Assembly (NCBI RefSeq): GCF_000321225.1
Contig: NW_004450267.1
Coordinates: 4,571,924-4,635,923 of the forward strand
Direction of reading: 5' to 3'
Length of the DNA: 64,000 bases
Source of the DNA: Odobenus rosmarus divergens
Taxonomy: Eukaryota; Chordata; Mammalia; Carnivora; Odobenidae
The stretch's first letter is position 1. Each line of letters starts with the position of its first letter. A program made the translations under genes and the position numbers. Below the pieces are notes generated by a model. The model did not search any database. It had not been told where the DNA came from and saw only the letters and a list, made by a program, of their open reading frames with translations. Positions 1-12,763 of the stretch are shown in pieces.

Positions 1-719
1 GTGCAGTTTATTCAAACATTCAGTAAAGTAGTGTTGACTGAATAAGTTAACTGTAAGTACAGCCATGCACTTTTTTAAGAACTCCAAACTTCAATACCTT
101 TAATTGTAGGATTTAAGGGGAAGGGGGCCCAAAGAGCACCTCACTTCTTGGTGAGACCACCAGTTCCCTGACTTTTCCTCTCCTCCCAACACTCCCTTTT
201 GCAAATTTTTAAATGAGTCACAAGTAGACAACTAAGTTTGCAGTTTCCTAGGTATACCATCAGGACTAATTTTATACTGTGTATCCTTTTACATTTAATC
301 ACCCCAAAAAGTCCAAACCTTCCAGACCACTCTCATTCATTTCCTTACCTCTGAGTGATTCTCGTATATCTCTAATCGGTTTTAAACTCCCATTTCTCTC
401 TGACCTACCAAGCCCTTTCAGTCTGCCCTTTGGAACTCCCAATTTGTCATCAGCAAAATTTCCTTTATCCTCAGACTCTTCTGTGATGGTTCACCCTTTT
501 TTTCTCTCATGGACACCTGGCATTTCCCTGAGGATACTGTTTTGTTCTATACCCCTCGCAAAAAATGGAAATTTTATCTGTCTTCCTTGCTTATCATTGA
601 TATTTATGGATGACTGTATTTCCTCTCTCTTTAAAAAAAAATGTAGTTGCCATCAGATGATATTTTCCACTTCCCCTCCTTTTCTAGTCATCTGCATCCC
701 TCTCAGTCACTCCTACTCA

Positions 720-2700
720 TTGATGATTTGAACACCTGGTTTACTATCTTTTCTCTGCCCACTATTCCTGTAATTATTCTTAGTGATTTTCAGTATCCTT
801 GTGTGATCTATCCAAAATCTTGACTTCTCAATTCTTTGATATCCTTACCACTAGGAATCTTGTCTTTTCTTTCACTTGGGTGACCCGCTTAAATAGTTAC
901 ATTTAAGACCTCATTACCATTGACTGTACCACTTAACAAAATCTCAGTTGCAAGCATTTCAAACTATCTGACTAGCACTTACTTTCTTTTTCGCTCACTT
1001 TCCCATTACAGTGATTTTTTTAAAATTTATCTTCTGAAGACCTTCAGCCCAACTTTCTCTACCTATCACTCCTTTCATGCTCTCACTTCCCTCTTTGCCT
1101 TGCTCAAATTCCTTGGTCCATGACTAAAAGTACTGCCTTTCATTAACTGTTGCCCCCCTGTCACTTCATTGGTAAGATTTAACCTTGGTTAATTGCAACT
1201 CTGCCTCCTCCACACTGGCTCCAAAGCTGCATATTAAATTTCCAATACTTGCTTCCTGGCCCTCATTCTGAATTGATGATCTTACTCTATATTCTAGCCT
1301 GTTAAAATGAATGATCCATCTGTGTTCCTACAGCTCACCCTTCACTTCTTAGTTCCTTTGACTATTCAAGGACTTCTGAAATTCTCTCTTCTTCATTGTG
1401 TTATCTTTCTCCCTCTACTGAATTTTTCTCATCAGCATATATACCTCCTATAATACCTCTCATTAAAACAACCAACCAAAGAATCTTCTTTTGGAATGGA
1501 TTGTCAAATCCAGTGATCAGTTCAAGGTTTTTGTTTTAGTTGACCACACAACAGCTTTTACAAAATTGACTGTTCCCTCCTTTAAATTCCTTTCATCTTT
1601 GACTCTTGAACACTACCTTTCCAGTATTCTCCCAAACTCAGTTTCCTTTGCAGTAGCCTCCACCTCTTTCTACCACTAAATTCTAGATTGCCTCAGGGCT
1701 TAGTCCTTGAACTTCTGTCTTTTTATACTCACATTTCAGGTGATCTTACACAGTTCTGTGCCTTTAAACAACATCAGTATTTGTATCTTTAGCCCAGAGC
1801 TAATCCTGCACACTAGACTTGTATATCTAACTTCCTATTTAGTATCTCCACTTGGATTAAGTATCTGAAAGTTAACATGTCAAAAACAAGTCTCTAGTTT
1901 GATTGTTCTCCCCATCGTCTTCTTTCATCATCACTCACTGAGATGCTGAAGATGGAAACTCTTGGAATCATTTTCTGTTATTTTTTCCTTTGGTCCACAC
2001 AGCAAATCCTGTTGGCTCTATGTCCAGGACATATTTATGATCTGACCACTTTTTACAATTTCCACAACTACTAGTTTCAGTTATTTCATTTGTTGCCTGA
2101 ATTACAGCAGTAGACCTCTAACTGGTCTCCCTGTCTCTATTCTTTCAACAGTCTGTTCACCCATCAGCCAGCATCATCCTTTCAGAATATCGGGACCTTA
2201 TTTTTAACCCTTCCATGGCTTCTGATCCAAATTATAATAAAATTCTAAATCCTTCTTAACCACAGACCAAAACACCTGTATGACCTCGCCTGGCAGTACA
2301 TCCAGTTGTGTTTGCTACTGCTCCCTCACTTACTCTGCTCCAGCTGTACTGGCCTTGTTCCTGTTCCTCAAATATACCACATGTGGCCATCTAAGCCTTT
2401 ATCTTGATGTTCCCTTCTCTCTGCCTGGACCACTCTTTCCCCTAGATATTCTCTTGGTTCATTCCCTCACTGCCTTTAGATATCTCCTTATCTGTGCCTT
2501 TTCACAGGGCCTGCCAAGATTCTTATCTAAGGTTGCAGGTACTCTTTCACTCCAAATATTACACTGTCTTCTTGCCTTTAAAAAATTGTTTCCTTATAGC
2601 ATTCAATACTGTCTGATTCTTTATTATTATAAATTTTTTTATCTATCTGAATTTCTTCCTTAGACCCTCTCTGAAACATATATCACACTTTAGTGTTATT
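720..2700 (+). mobile_element. L2 (LINE2), endonuclease region to 3' UTR, internally deleted
   Basis: 1740-2700 reads as the L2 3' region, with landmarks such as CTAACTGGTCTCCCTGTCTC, CTGCTCCAGCTGTACTGGCC and TCTCTGCCTGGACCACTC. Further left, ATTCTTAGTGATTTTCAG translates ILSDFQ, a decayed GDFN endonuclease motif, in the sense frame. The distance between the two parts is too short for an intact reverse transcriptase, so the centre is deleted. The left edge could extend toward 280. The 150-aa and 127-aa ORFs here are chance openings in this element. Confidence 0.7.
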
Positions 2701-3614
2701 CTGATCCTCTAGCTGATGATTCTCTTCCTATTTAACCCTCTGGGAAGAGATACTCATGAGGAGGTGAGACAGAGAAAAGAGAAACCAATTTCCCTATAGT
2801 TAGGATGACTGTGTAACTCATCGACCAAACTAGAGTACTTTTGATGGAAAGAGAAAACTATTAATAATTAAAGTGGGACAACAGGCATAAATATAGACTT
2901 ACCAGGCAAACAGAGGCATATGGTACATCATGTATAGCCATTTATCTGCTGCTTTTTCCCCACCAGGCAGCAGGTCTAAATAGTCACACCAAGACATCTC
3001 CACTTTGGACCATTCTGATTTGGCCTAACCTTCCTCTATACATGTTTCATACATTTAGACTCATGCCTAATGATAGTTGTATTTTGAAGTTGTAATTTGA
3101 AATTAGATCAAATTTATGTATTTTTCTTCATCTCTAAGGAATGAAGTTGGTTATATTCAGCAATATAATGCCTTTGTATTAAACTAGAATATATAGAAAG
3201 TAGGTAGACAGTCCTCTTAAACTACTTTGGAAATGCTGACTCGGATAGGATATTTCTAGGTGAATAGTTAGAAATAGTCTCCTTTGGATATTGACTAACC
3301 AAGAAACCAAGGTTAGGATAAAAATTCTTTTATACTGGTTGTGAGATGCTGCCTGTTGGCAAAGTTTAATTGCCCGCTCAAAAGGCCACTAAAGCTAAAT
3401 GGTAAGATTGATACTATGAAGAGATTTTAAAATTAATTGTTCCCTTTTCACCTGAAGAATATTGTGGAATTTCTTACAGGGAACCTATATGTTCCACTAA
3501 AAATTTGTTCAAACGTTGTTTAAGACCCAGTCATTTGTACAGTAGGACACTTTAGAAAAGTGTAGAGGTGAAGATTAAACAAAAAATAATTGTTTACACT
3601 GATTATATAAGCCT

Positions 3615-4290
3615 TTTAAAAATACCAATTTGACCGTACAGTCCAGCAATTGCACTCTTTGGTATTTACCCAGATGTGTTAAAAACCTATGTCCATATGA
3701 AAACCTGCACACATGTTTATAGCACCTTTATTTATGATTGCCAGAACTTGCAAGCAACCAAAATGTGATAAATAAACTCTGGTATATCCAGACAGAGGAA
3801 TTTATCACTAAAAAGAAATGAAAAGACATGGAGGAACCTTAAATGGATATTACCAAGTGAAAGAAGCCAATCTGAAAAGGCTACATATCCTGTCCTTCCA
3901 ACTATATGACATTCTGGGAAAGGCAAAACTATGGAGACAGTACAAAGATCAGTGGTTGCCAAGGGTTAGGGAAGAATGATCATGAATAGGTAGAGCACAG
4001 AGGACTTTTAGAACAGTGATACAGTTCTGTATGATACTATATTGGTAGGTAAATGTCATTATAAATTTGTTACAACCCATAGAATGTCCAGGAGTGAACC
4101 CTGAACTTTGGATAATAGTGATGTGTCAGTGTAGGTTCATCATTTGTACAAATGTACCACTCCGGTGGTAAATGTTGATAATGGGAAGGCTATGCATGTG
4201 TGTGGGCATAGGCTATATGGGAACTCTGCTCGATTTTGCTTTGAACCTAAAAACTGCTTTAAAAAATAAAGCCTATTAAAAAATTAATAT
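3615..4290 (+). mobile_element. Old L1 3' end, sense
   Basis: CAGCAATTGCACTCTTTGGT, GCAACCAAAATGTGATAAAT and ATCAGTGGTTGCCAAGGGTT are typical of mammalian L1 3' untranslated regions. The end is A-rich near 4270. Confidence 0.75.
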
Positions 4291-4754
4291 CTTAATGGAG
4301 ATTAGATTGACTATAGCTTAAAGAACTAAATTAATGAAATTTGTTATATATATAAGCTCTTTATAAATAGGAAATGTGTTGTATTCATCTTTGTAACTTC
4401 TGTATAGTGTCATGATTGTTAGATGGCCCTTTTGTCAAGGACAAATAGGTAGAAAGAAATTTCACAAGCTGCAGCTTACATATTTTTAATATATTCAAAC
4501 AAATTTTAAAGTTAACCTTTAAAATAATGTGTTAATAACAGTGCTGAAAAATTATCCACTTCTCATGGGGTCAGGATAAGATATTCAGCCTTTGTAACAT
4601 TTTTGCCTGTATTTTCAAGCAGTGTTTGTTTTCATGAGATTTGTACTTCATACCTCTTATCACAACTATAATCAATTTATTTCAGGTAATCAGTTGGTAA
4701 TGATTTGTTTAGTATTAGCTGCTGAACCATAAGCATCACAAGAGCTGATAGTAC

Positions 4755-4840
4755 AAGATGTGTATTTTCTTGTATCCCCAGAGCCTAGCATGTTGAATGC
4801 ACTTGATAAATATTTGTTGAACTAATAAACAAATGTTATA
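4755..4840 (+). mobile_element. L2 3' end fragment
   Basis: TATCCCCAGAGCCTAGCATG followed by AATATTTGTTGAACTAATAA matches the L2 3' terminus. Confidence 0.6.
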
Positions 4841-5022
4841 TACTTGTTTATTTTCATTTAATCTGATGCTGGCTATAAGGAAGTTTGGAGCTTCTGAATA
4901 TGGTTTGGCCACTGTAAATTTCCCAAGCCATTTTTATATAGAACTATGGCTTAAAATTTTGTAAAAAAAATTTTTAATTAAAGTCTACACTACAAGATTT
5001 TGTAAAATCATGTATATTTCAA

Positions 5023-5050
5023 AAGTAATCCAAATTACTTTGGATTACTT
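5023..5050. repeat. Perfect 12-bp inverted repeat, 4-base loop
   Basis: AAGTAATCCAAA, loop TTAC, TTTGGATTACTT. It is followed at once by a short direct repeat of TACATATGAAGTATTA. Confidence 0.95.
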
Positions 5051-6274
5051 ATACATATGAAGTATTATGAAGTATTATACATATGAAGAATTTAAATTCT
5101 TCTCATTAAAATTTGACTTAGATTCATTTTCTTTAAAGATTTTTTTCTGTGTTATTCTTTGTACTTCTTGGCACTCTAATGTAGATTACATTTCAGTCCT
5201 CCATTTTTATATCAATTTAAAATTTATAAAGGTAAAAATAGTTGTTCAGACCATGTGGAGAACAGTAGCCTACAATTATCACCTTATTTAACAAACTTTA
5301 AATAAACCAACTGATGTAATAATTTTACGGGCATATGCAAATCAATCAAAAAAGACTGGACCTATTTTGTGCAAGTATAAACCAACTGGCAATGACATCT
5401 GGAGGTAGTGGAATTTTAGGAAAGCCTAAACACAACTTCTTCTGCCTCTAGATAAATGTGTTTAAAAGATTTTTCTCCCTTACCTCTTAAAAGGAGTCCT
5501 GCCTATTAATTCTTTATCCTTTAGTAAACCCCAATTTAATCCTATTTCTGAACAATATTTTTTAGTTTTTGTGAAATCTAAATTGTGGCTGCTGATTTCA
5601 GGCAGCTCTGGAGTGTGAAGCAGTTACCAATTGATTGCCTTACAGATTTTTTGTTGGTCCTGAGAGAAATAACTAGAGATATAATCTGAGATTTGGATCA
5701 AAAGAGACCCTAGGCTCATTTTTCTGTATTTAACTCTGACTGATCTTGGTAAAACCACCTAATGTATCAAAGTGTTATAAATTTGAAAAAGAAATCAGTT
5801 TGAAAGTATTTTGAAAGCAAGAGGTAAAATAAACAAGATGCATACCAATCTTAGGAATTAATTGCTTCATCTATACTAAATACCATAAGCAGGATTTTGG
5901 AGGGGGGTAGGAATGGGAAGCAGAACAAAAATCATCTCATTTTAATCACTTCCCAAACTGAAAGGCTACATACAGTATAGAGCCTAAATTTTTTCAGTTA
6001 TAAGAACACTGCTTTATTACATAGGCCTTTTTTGTAAAAATATTTTAAAGAACTATAGATGAGACTTGAAATTTCCATATGTATTACTTGCTTTTTTATT
6101 CTCACTTCCACGATCTTATGGGAGGAGTTGCATATTTTTCTTATCATAGATAAAGCATTGCAAGACATTAAAGCAATTGTAGTTAATACAAACTAGCCTG
6201 AGTATCTTAAAGTCATTTTCTATTTTCTTCACTGATCTTATCAGCCTTTTTTTTTTTTAAATAACCAAAGTGGG

Positions 6275-6478
6275 AGTCAGCACAAATCCAGCCTGCCACT
6301 TGTTTTTGTAAATAAAGTTTTATTGGAACACAGCCGTGTCTGTTTGTATATTTGCCTATAGCTATTTTCAGGCTTCTACAAACCAAAGTTGGGTAGTTAC
6401 AACACAGAAACATGGCCCATAAAGTCTAAAATATGTATTATCTGGCCCTTTTTAGAAAATGTTTGCCAATCCTTGAGC
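6275..6478. mobile_element. hAT-like non-autonomous DNA transposon fragment
   Basis: GTTTTATTGGAACACAGCCG, then GGCCCATAAAGTCTAAAATA and GAAAATGTTTGCCAATCCTT, form a well-known MER-type hAT element. I do not name the subfamily. Confidence 0.65.
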
Positions 6479-6595
6479 TAAGGATTGAAGAAGTATTCTT
6501 TTTCTTTTTTGGGGTATTATATATTGTCTTTGCAGTAAAATATGATAGTAACAATAAGGATTAAAATAACTCTTTTTGAAGTATTTTAAAAAGAC

Positions 6596-6850
6596 AGTGT
6601 AGCATACTGGTTGAGCAAACTATCTTTAGAGGATGGTGGCCTGAGTTTAAATCTCTTCTGCCATTTACTGTCTGTGGCACTTTAGACAAATACACCTAAA
6701 TTCTCTGAGTCTCTTTCCTCCACCTATAGAAAATAGGTGGCAAGTGTTATCCACATCAAGATCTAGTGAGAATTAAATGAGAGAGTATAAGCAAAGCCTT
6801 GATAATACCTGATAATCATCATTACCAGCTTCATCACCACCATTATCATT
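6596..6850 (+). repeat. MIR
   Basis: GCCTGAGTTTAAATCTCTTC, CCATTTACTGTCTGTGGCAC and AGTGAGAATTAAATGAGAG follow the MIR core in order. Confidence 0.65.
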
Positions 6851-7236
6851 AGTTCCACAAAATATTCTGTTGTTATTTTTTTTAAATAAGGAATCTAGAG
6901 GTAGGAGAAGCAATCTAATCATAGAATGATAAAGAATTATGTTTTAGCCAGAGGATTGGTAACCTTGACAGGGTCCAGCCAGGAAAACAGGAACCACAGC
7001 AATTATATTAACAGAATGTAATGGGGGGGGTGCTCAAAAAAGAATTGGAGGACTGAAAAGGAAAAGTGAGAATACCAAAGTAAAACAGATAGTAATCACA
7101 GGAAGCAGCTGCCACATGTGGTAGGGACCTAGGGACAAGTTGAAATTAGTAGAACCTAGAAGTTTGGAAGATGGGCACCACAGTTTTTAAATATAAGCTG
7201 TGAGAAATACTTCCTAATGCAGTTTTAAAAAGAAAA

Positions 7237-7347
7237 GGGGGGGCACCTGCCTGGCTCAGTTGGAAGAGCATGCCACTCTTGATGTTGGGTGGTGAGTTTG
7301 AGCCCCACGTTGGTTGTAGAGATTACTTAAAAATAAAATCTTAAAGA
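7237..7347 (+). mobile_element. Old tRNA-Lys-type SINE
   Basis: The sequence reads GGCACCTGCCTGGCTCAG, then GAGCATGCCACTCTTGAT, then GAGCCCCACGTTGG, and ends AAAATAAAATCTTAAA. It resembles tRNA-Lys more closely than the other SINEs and lacks the CT-rich body. It is an older carnivore SINE type. Confidence 0.85.
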
Positions 7348-9420
7348 TGAAAATCTGTTGAGCAAATATACTCGAGCAAGACATATTTATTTTCAAATAG
7401 GACATTATTAGGCAATTAGCTATTGCTAGATAGAGAAAAACATGACACTGGCAATTTTTTGGCATTTTTATATTTTTGAGACTTCTGTCCTAAGTTCATC
7501 AAATGATAGAACATTTTGAACACCTTCTCATTGGTAGTGGCTAACCACGCACACAGAAAAATCTTTTAGTAATATCTGCTATGTATATTTGATATTGGAA
7601 TAAAGTCTTGAAAGAAGTAATGGAATTGAGCCATGTGGATACCTGGGGCAAAAGCATTCTAGGCAGAGAACTAGTAAATAAAAGACTGAGACCAGAACAT
7701 GTTTAGGATATTTGGAGAACAGCAGGGAAGTCAGTATGGCTGAAAACAGTTAAGTGGTAGAAGAATAGTAGAACGTCAACAGGGGATGGAATCATTAGGG
7801 ACTTCTAGAAGAACGAATAGAATAGGGTAAATGCATGATTACTAGGAAGCATTGAGAGCCCATTTTACATTAGTAATCATGAAGTCCATGGCTGCGCAGG
7901 TTTCTCTAACCATATTCTGGTTTAAAAATCAGGTTAAAGTATATTGCAATTCGTAGTTTTACACCTACTTGTTATTTATGTAACCATATCTTTAAATCCA
8001 AGTTTAAGGTCTCTTTACTTTAAATTATTAGTGGTTGTTGACTCATCCTTCTACCAGTACAAAGTGATGAGCTGAATGCTGATAGAATACCATCTTTTCA
8101 TAATAAAAGGATGATAAACTTTAACTCAGTATCATGAATCTTGTAAGCAGAAATAGATTCATGAACTAGGTGATCTGTGTGAAGTAACAAATTTGTACCC
8201 ATGTTTCTATAATAGGATTATTAATCACTAGATTTATTTTCTGATCTCCCTTTTGTTATTTTAAAATCAAAACTTTGTAATTTAACACCATTAGTGATTT
8301 GTTTTAAAATGTACCTGGTTTATTGATGTTTGTTTCTGAGATAATTATGACGTGGATGTCACATGCAGCTTGTTCAAAGAACATTTTCCCCCCTGCACCA
8401 GTTTATATTGAAGCTATCTGTTTACAGTAACTGTGGCCCAAAAAAATTCATCTGAATCAAATAAAGAGACTTAAATAATGAAAAATACCTTTATTCTAAA
8501 GATACTAGACTCCTGTTGTACAGTGATTCCCAAAGAGAGTTTTGATAAATCTACCGTGCTGTATTTTATTCTTCTGTAAACATGCAAAAGGCTTGCTGGG
8601 TTTTTTTCTGTTTTCTGCCCCCTTTTTAGATAGCTTCTTTGACATTTGATCAGAGAAGCATATCTCATTACAGCATAGGAGATCTTTAAAAAAAGGAACT
8701 TGGATTAAGAATATTAACTGTGCCATACAAAAACAAAATAAAGTACTTATTGACCAGCAGTGGCACAAGAGTAATTACTTTTCCTTGTTATCTAAGATAT
8801 TAACAAAAGATTTGCTAATTCACATATTTCATTTTCCCTAAATGTGGTATACATTTATTTAGACCTTATTGAATCTTGGTGTATATTCTAAGTTCAGTTT
8901 ACCTCATTCGTATAACATGTTATGTAAGATATAAACAATTATAAATTATCCTGTAGTATAGTTTCAGTTATCTTTCTTCAGAGTTTCATCTTATACTATG
9001 AAAATCATTTTAATAAATAATGAGACAACATTTTAAATGTATTCAGATAGCCTTGCAAATCTTTTATACTTAAATCTATGATGTAAAAGATCATTTTTAG
9101 TAGCCGTTGTGGGTGTTATTCTTAATAGTTCTTCCTAACTCCCAATTTCCCATTAGTCACCAGATAACGTTAGTTGTACATTCAAAATCTATCTTAATTT
9201 GACTACTCATTTCCATTATCACCAAGCCACTGATGACCTCTCCAGAATCTGGATTATCACAGCAGCCTAATTGTCCTTTCTGACTCTTCCTGTATCAGTC
9301 GGGATTCATATGCACACATAAGAACCACTTGAGCTATTTTAAGCAGAATGCAATTTAATAAACGGCTCACTCACTCAGTGTATGTTCCTGAACGTATACT
9401 GAACTGGTTGCTACGGCTGG

Positions 9421-9585
9421 ATTGATTATCAGCTGTGGCTAGGAAATTGTGTGTGTTGATATGTTACTTGTTTTTGAAGAGTTTTTCAGCAGTATTTGCC
9501 TTCTTAAGGAAGAGGCCAGGGGCATTTATTGTTGCATGAGTGGCAATGAAAGAGGGCGGTGTATAGTCATAAATGTTGTGTACCT
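9421..9585 (+). repeat. Left copy of a diverged direct repeat
   Basis: ATTGATTATCAGCTGTGGCT and TTACTTGTTTTTGAAGA recur in the same orientation at 10406. The first 105 bases align clearly; beyond that similarity fades. Confidence 0.75.
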
Positions 9586-10405
9586 AATAAGGCTTCAGAC
9601 CACCTTAATGAAAATCTGTTACATTTTAAAAGCTGATTTCATAATTTTAAGATCGTACACTGAATTTAAAATGTAAAACTATGAAAAAATTTAATAAGAA
9701 TATCTAAAAATGATTGCTAAAACATTTTCCCAAAAGCTGTCAATTTCATACTGCCATAGAAAAAGTACTTTTAAAATATGTACAAGTATTTTACAGGAAT
9801 TTACAATTTTCTGCAATGTTCTTTGAGACACTGTTAATATTATAGCCTCTGTTGTCATGGAAACTAGTCTCTAAAGGCAGCCTCAGAGGCTAATGATTCC
9901 ATGGTGTTGCTATGGATAGAAACAACTGAGACTGTTGTTAGTCACATGGTCATGATTTAAAAAGAAAACTCTTCGGAGCTGATCTTATTGAGTGATACAA
10001 ATGGAGCAGGAAAAGGATGATGGTATAATAGTTACCACTGTCTAATGAAATACATATATAAGATTTTTCAGGTTTAAAATGCTTATGCTGAATTTCCCCT
10101 TTTCTGTAATAACCCAAATATAATGGTTACGGTATTCTGCTACCTCATTGTTTACATTAGAATCTAAAGCATGACATTTTCCAATTTAGAATCTTCTACA
10201 ACTCCCCAGAATTTTACCCTGCTCTAAATCCTACGCTTAAAATATCATCTTACCTTTTTATTTTACTCTGTTATCCGTCTAACATCTATGCTGTTCCGCA
10301 TCACTCAGCCTTCCTTTGATTACCTATCATTTGTTTAGGGCTGTATTTTTGTTTCAGATGAACTAAATGAATTATTTTGTTGTTCTATAATTCTTTTTTA
10401 CCTGA

Positions 10406-10570
10406 ATTGATTATCAGCTGTGGCTGGGAAATTGTACGTATTGATACATTACTTGTTTTTGAAGACTTTCTCAAAAGGATTTGCCTTTCTTAAGAAACTG
10501 GCAGAAGCATATGTTCTTTTTCAAAGTACTTGTTCACTGCCCTATAGAGAGTGGGGTGGATTAAGATGGC
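10406..10570 (+). repeat. Right copy of a diverged direct repeat
   Basis: The partner of 9421, offset by 985 bases. It shares ATTGATTATCAGCTGTGGCT, GGAAATTGT and TTACTTGTTTTTGAAGA in the same order and spacing. Confidence 0.75.
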
Positions 10571-10849
10571 GTAAGTTGTTTTAGGATTTTTTAAAAATGG
10601 TATTCAGATCCTTATCTAAAAGAGATAGATCTTAGAAGAGGCTTAGAGCCAAGGTTACAGTGATGTTTAAATGTAATATTAAAGGATTTATAGTTTATCA
10701 TAAAGGGTTTTGGAGAGCAGCTGCCTAGTGGAGGAAATTTTTGTGCTTTACCTTGAAACTGGACATCAGCATTTAGCTCTGTCTTATTTTTATGTTAAAG
10801 TAGATTATTGATCAGCTAATATCTGACCCTATTTAGGAGGCATAAGGAA

Positions 10850-10995
10850 ACTTTAGAGGTGATAGATATGTTACCTTAATTGTGGTGATGATTTCACAGG
10901 TACGTGCATATGTCCAAACTCATGAAGTTGTTTACATTAAATAGGTGAAGTTTTTTCTATATCAGGTATACCTCAATAAAGCTGTTAAAAAAATG
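10850..10995 (+). mobile_element. Old L1 3' end, sense
   Basis: GTGGTGATGATTTCACAGGT and CAGGTATACCTCAATAAAGC, then an A run, are the terminal sequence of older L1 elements. Confidence 0.7.
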
Positions 10996-11734
10996 AAGTT
11001 ATTAAAAATAATGATAAACTTTGACTTTTTTTTCTTTGATACTTTGGATGACTGCCGCAGTTATTTTGTAGTATCAGTCAATTTGGGTTTGTCTGATGTT
11101 TGGTGATTGGATTTAAGTTATGCATCTTCGACTGGAATTTCTCAGAAGTGATAGGTTCTTACTATATCCTATCAGGTAGCATGATTTTGATTTGTCCTAT
11201 CCTTGGTAATGTTAACTTTGATTAAGATAACTATCTGCTAGATTTCTTCACTGTAATTAATAAATGTTTTTAAGAGAAATACTTGAGTGGATCCATGTGT
11301 CCTATTTAAATTTTCATCTACTGGAATGAAATGGAAGGTTCATTCAGCAGCAGTGGAATTTTTACATCCTTTGATGTTTTTTTGAACGTATTATTTCTGT
11401 GATAGTTGCCAAATAATGATTTTATAATTCCAGAATTTCTTCTACATCTTTTAGTTGGCATTCTACTATAAGGAAATGCTTTCTCTTCTTTTCATTTGTT
11501 TTTATAATTATTAAATCAATATGGACTCTTGGAATCCTGTTTTTATTCAGTGTATGCCATTGTTATCTTTATTTTGAATCTCAAATTGTTCCCCAGTCTG
11601 ACTGATGAAAACCCTTCAAGCTAACTCCTGTGTCTTTTGTCATGTCACTTGAAAACAATGTTTTCAACATACATCTGTGTTATATCATGTGTCAGGATTT
11701 CATCCCTCTTTATGGCCGAATACTATTCATTATA

Positions 11735-11785
11735 TATATACACACACACACACACACACCACATACACACACACACACACCACAT
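11735..11785. repeat. (TA)n/(CA)n microsatellite
   Basis: A TA run followed by two CA runs interrupted by CACATA. Confidence 0.95.
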
Positions 11786-12450
11786 TTTGTTTATCCATTT
11801 GTCTGTTGATGGGACACTTGAATTGTTTCCACCTTTTTGGCTGTTGTGAATAATGCATCCTGAACATTGTGATGTAAAGTATCCAAGTCCCTGTTTTCAG
11901 TTCTTTTGAGTATATATACTTAGGAGTAGAATTGCTGGGTCATATGGTTACTATGGTTAGCTTTTTTGAAGAACCATCAAACTGTTTCCCACAGCAGCTT
12001 ACACCATTTTCCATTGCTACCAACAGTTTTTGGGGATTTCAGTTTCTGTACATCCTCACCAACACTTGTTTATTTCTGTTTTTGTTTTTCTTTTTTTATT
12101 ACAGCCTCCTAGTAGTTATGAAATGATATATTGTTGTAACTTTGATTTGCATTTCTCTAATGAATAATAATTTGTTGAGTATCTTTTCATGTGCTTATTG
12201 GGCATTTGTATATCTCCTTTTGGAGAAATGACCACTCAAGTCCTTTGCGCATTTTTTAATTGTCCTTTTGTTGTTGAGTTGTAAGAGTTCTTTATATATT
12301 CTGGCTATTAAACCCTCATCAGATGTACAACTTGCAAACATTTACTCCCATTTTGTAGGTTGTCTTTGCACTTTCTTGATAATATCCTTTGGTGTACAAA
12401 ATACTTTCATTCTGATGAAGTCCAGTTCATTTATTTTTGTCACTTTTACT

Positions 12451-12763
12451 TTTTTTTTTTTTTTNNNNNNNNNNNNNNNNNNNNNNNNNNNNNNNNNNNN
12501 NNNNNNNNNNNNNNNNNNNNNNNNNNNNNNNNNNNNNNNNNNNNNNNNNNNNNNNNNNNNNNNNNNNNNNNNNNNNNNNNNNNNNNNNNNNNNNNNNNNN
12601 NNNNNNNNNNNNNNNNNNNNNNNNNNNNNNNNNNNNNNNNNNNNNNNNNNNNNNNNNNNNNNNNNNNNNNNNNNNNNNNNNNNNGGGGCTCGATCCCAGC
12701 CCCCTGGGATCATGACCTGAGCTGAAGGCAGATGCTTAACTGACTGAGCCACCCAGGCGCCCC
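12451..12763 (-). mobile_element. Can-SINE, antisense, interrupted by the assembly gap
   Basis: Only the T tail (12451-12464) and the head (12685-12763, ending GCCACCCAGGCGCCCC) are sequenced. The flanking repeats TCACTTTTACT and TCACTTATACT mark a target-site duplication, so the gap lies wholly inside one insertion within an antisense L1. Confidence 0.9.
12465..12684. other. Assembly gap (220 N)
   Basis: A run of 220 undetermined bases. ORFs drawn through it are artefacts. Confidence 0.99.

Noticed and set aside
279..731. 150-aa ORF
   Set aside because: Low-complexity Ser/Pro/Leu product from pyrimidine-rich sequence beside the L2; no domain or coding signature.
2280..2663. 127-aa ORF
   Set aside because: Lies inside the L2 3' region, which is not coding in this frame.
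7237..7347. Possible tRNA-Lys gene
   Set aside because: The tRNA-like head continues into a SINE tail, the acceptor stem does not close, and an A-rich end follows.
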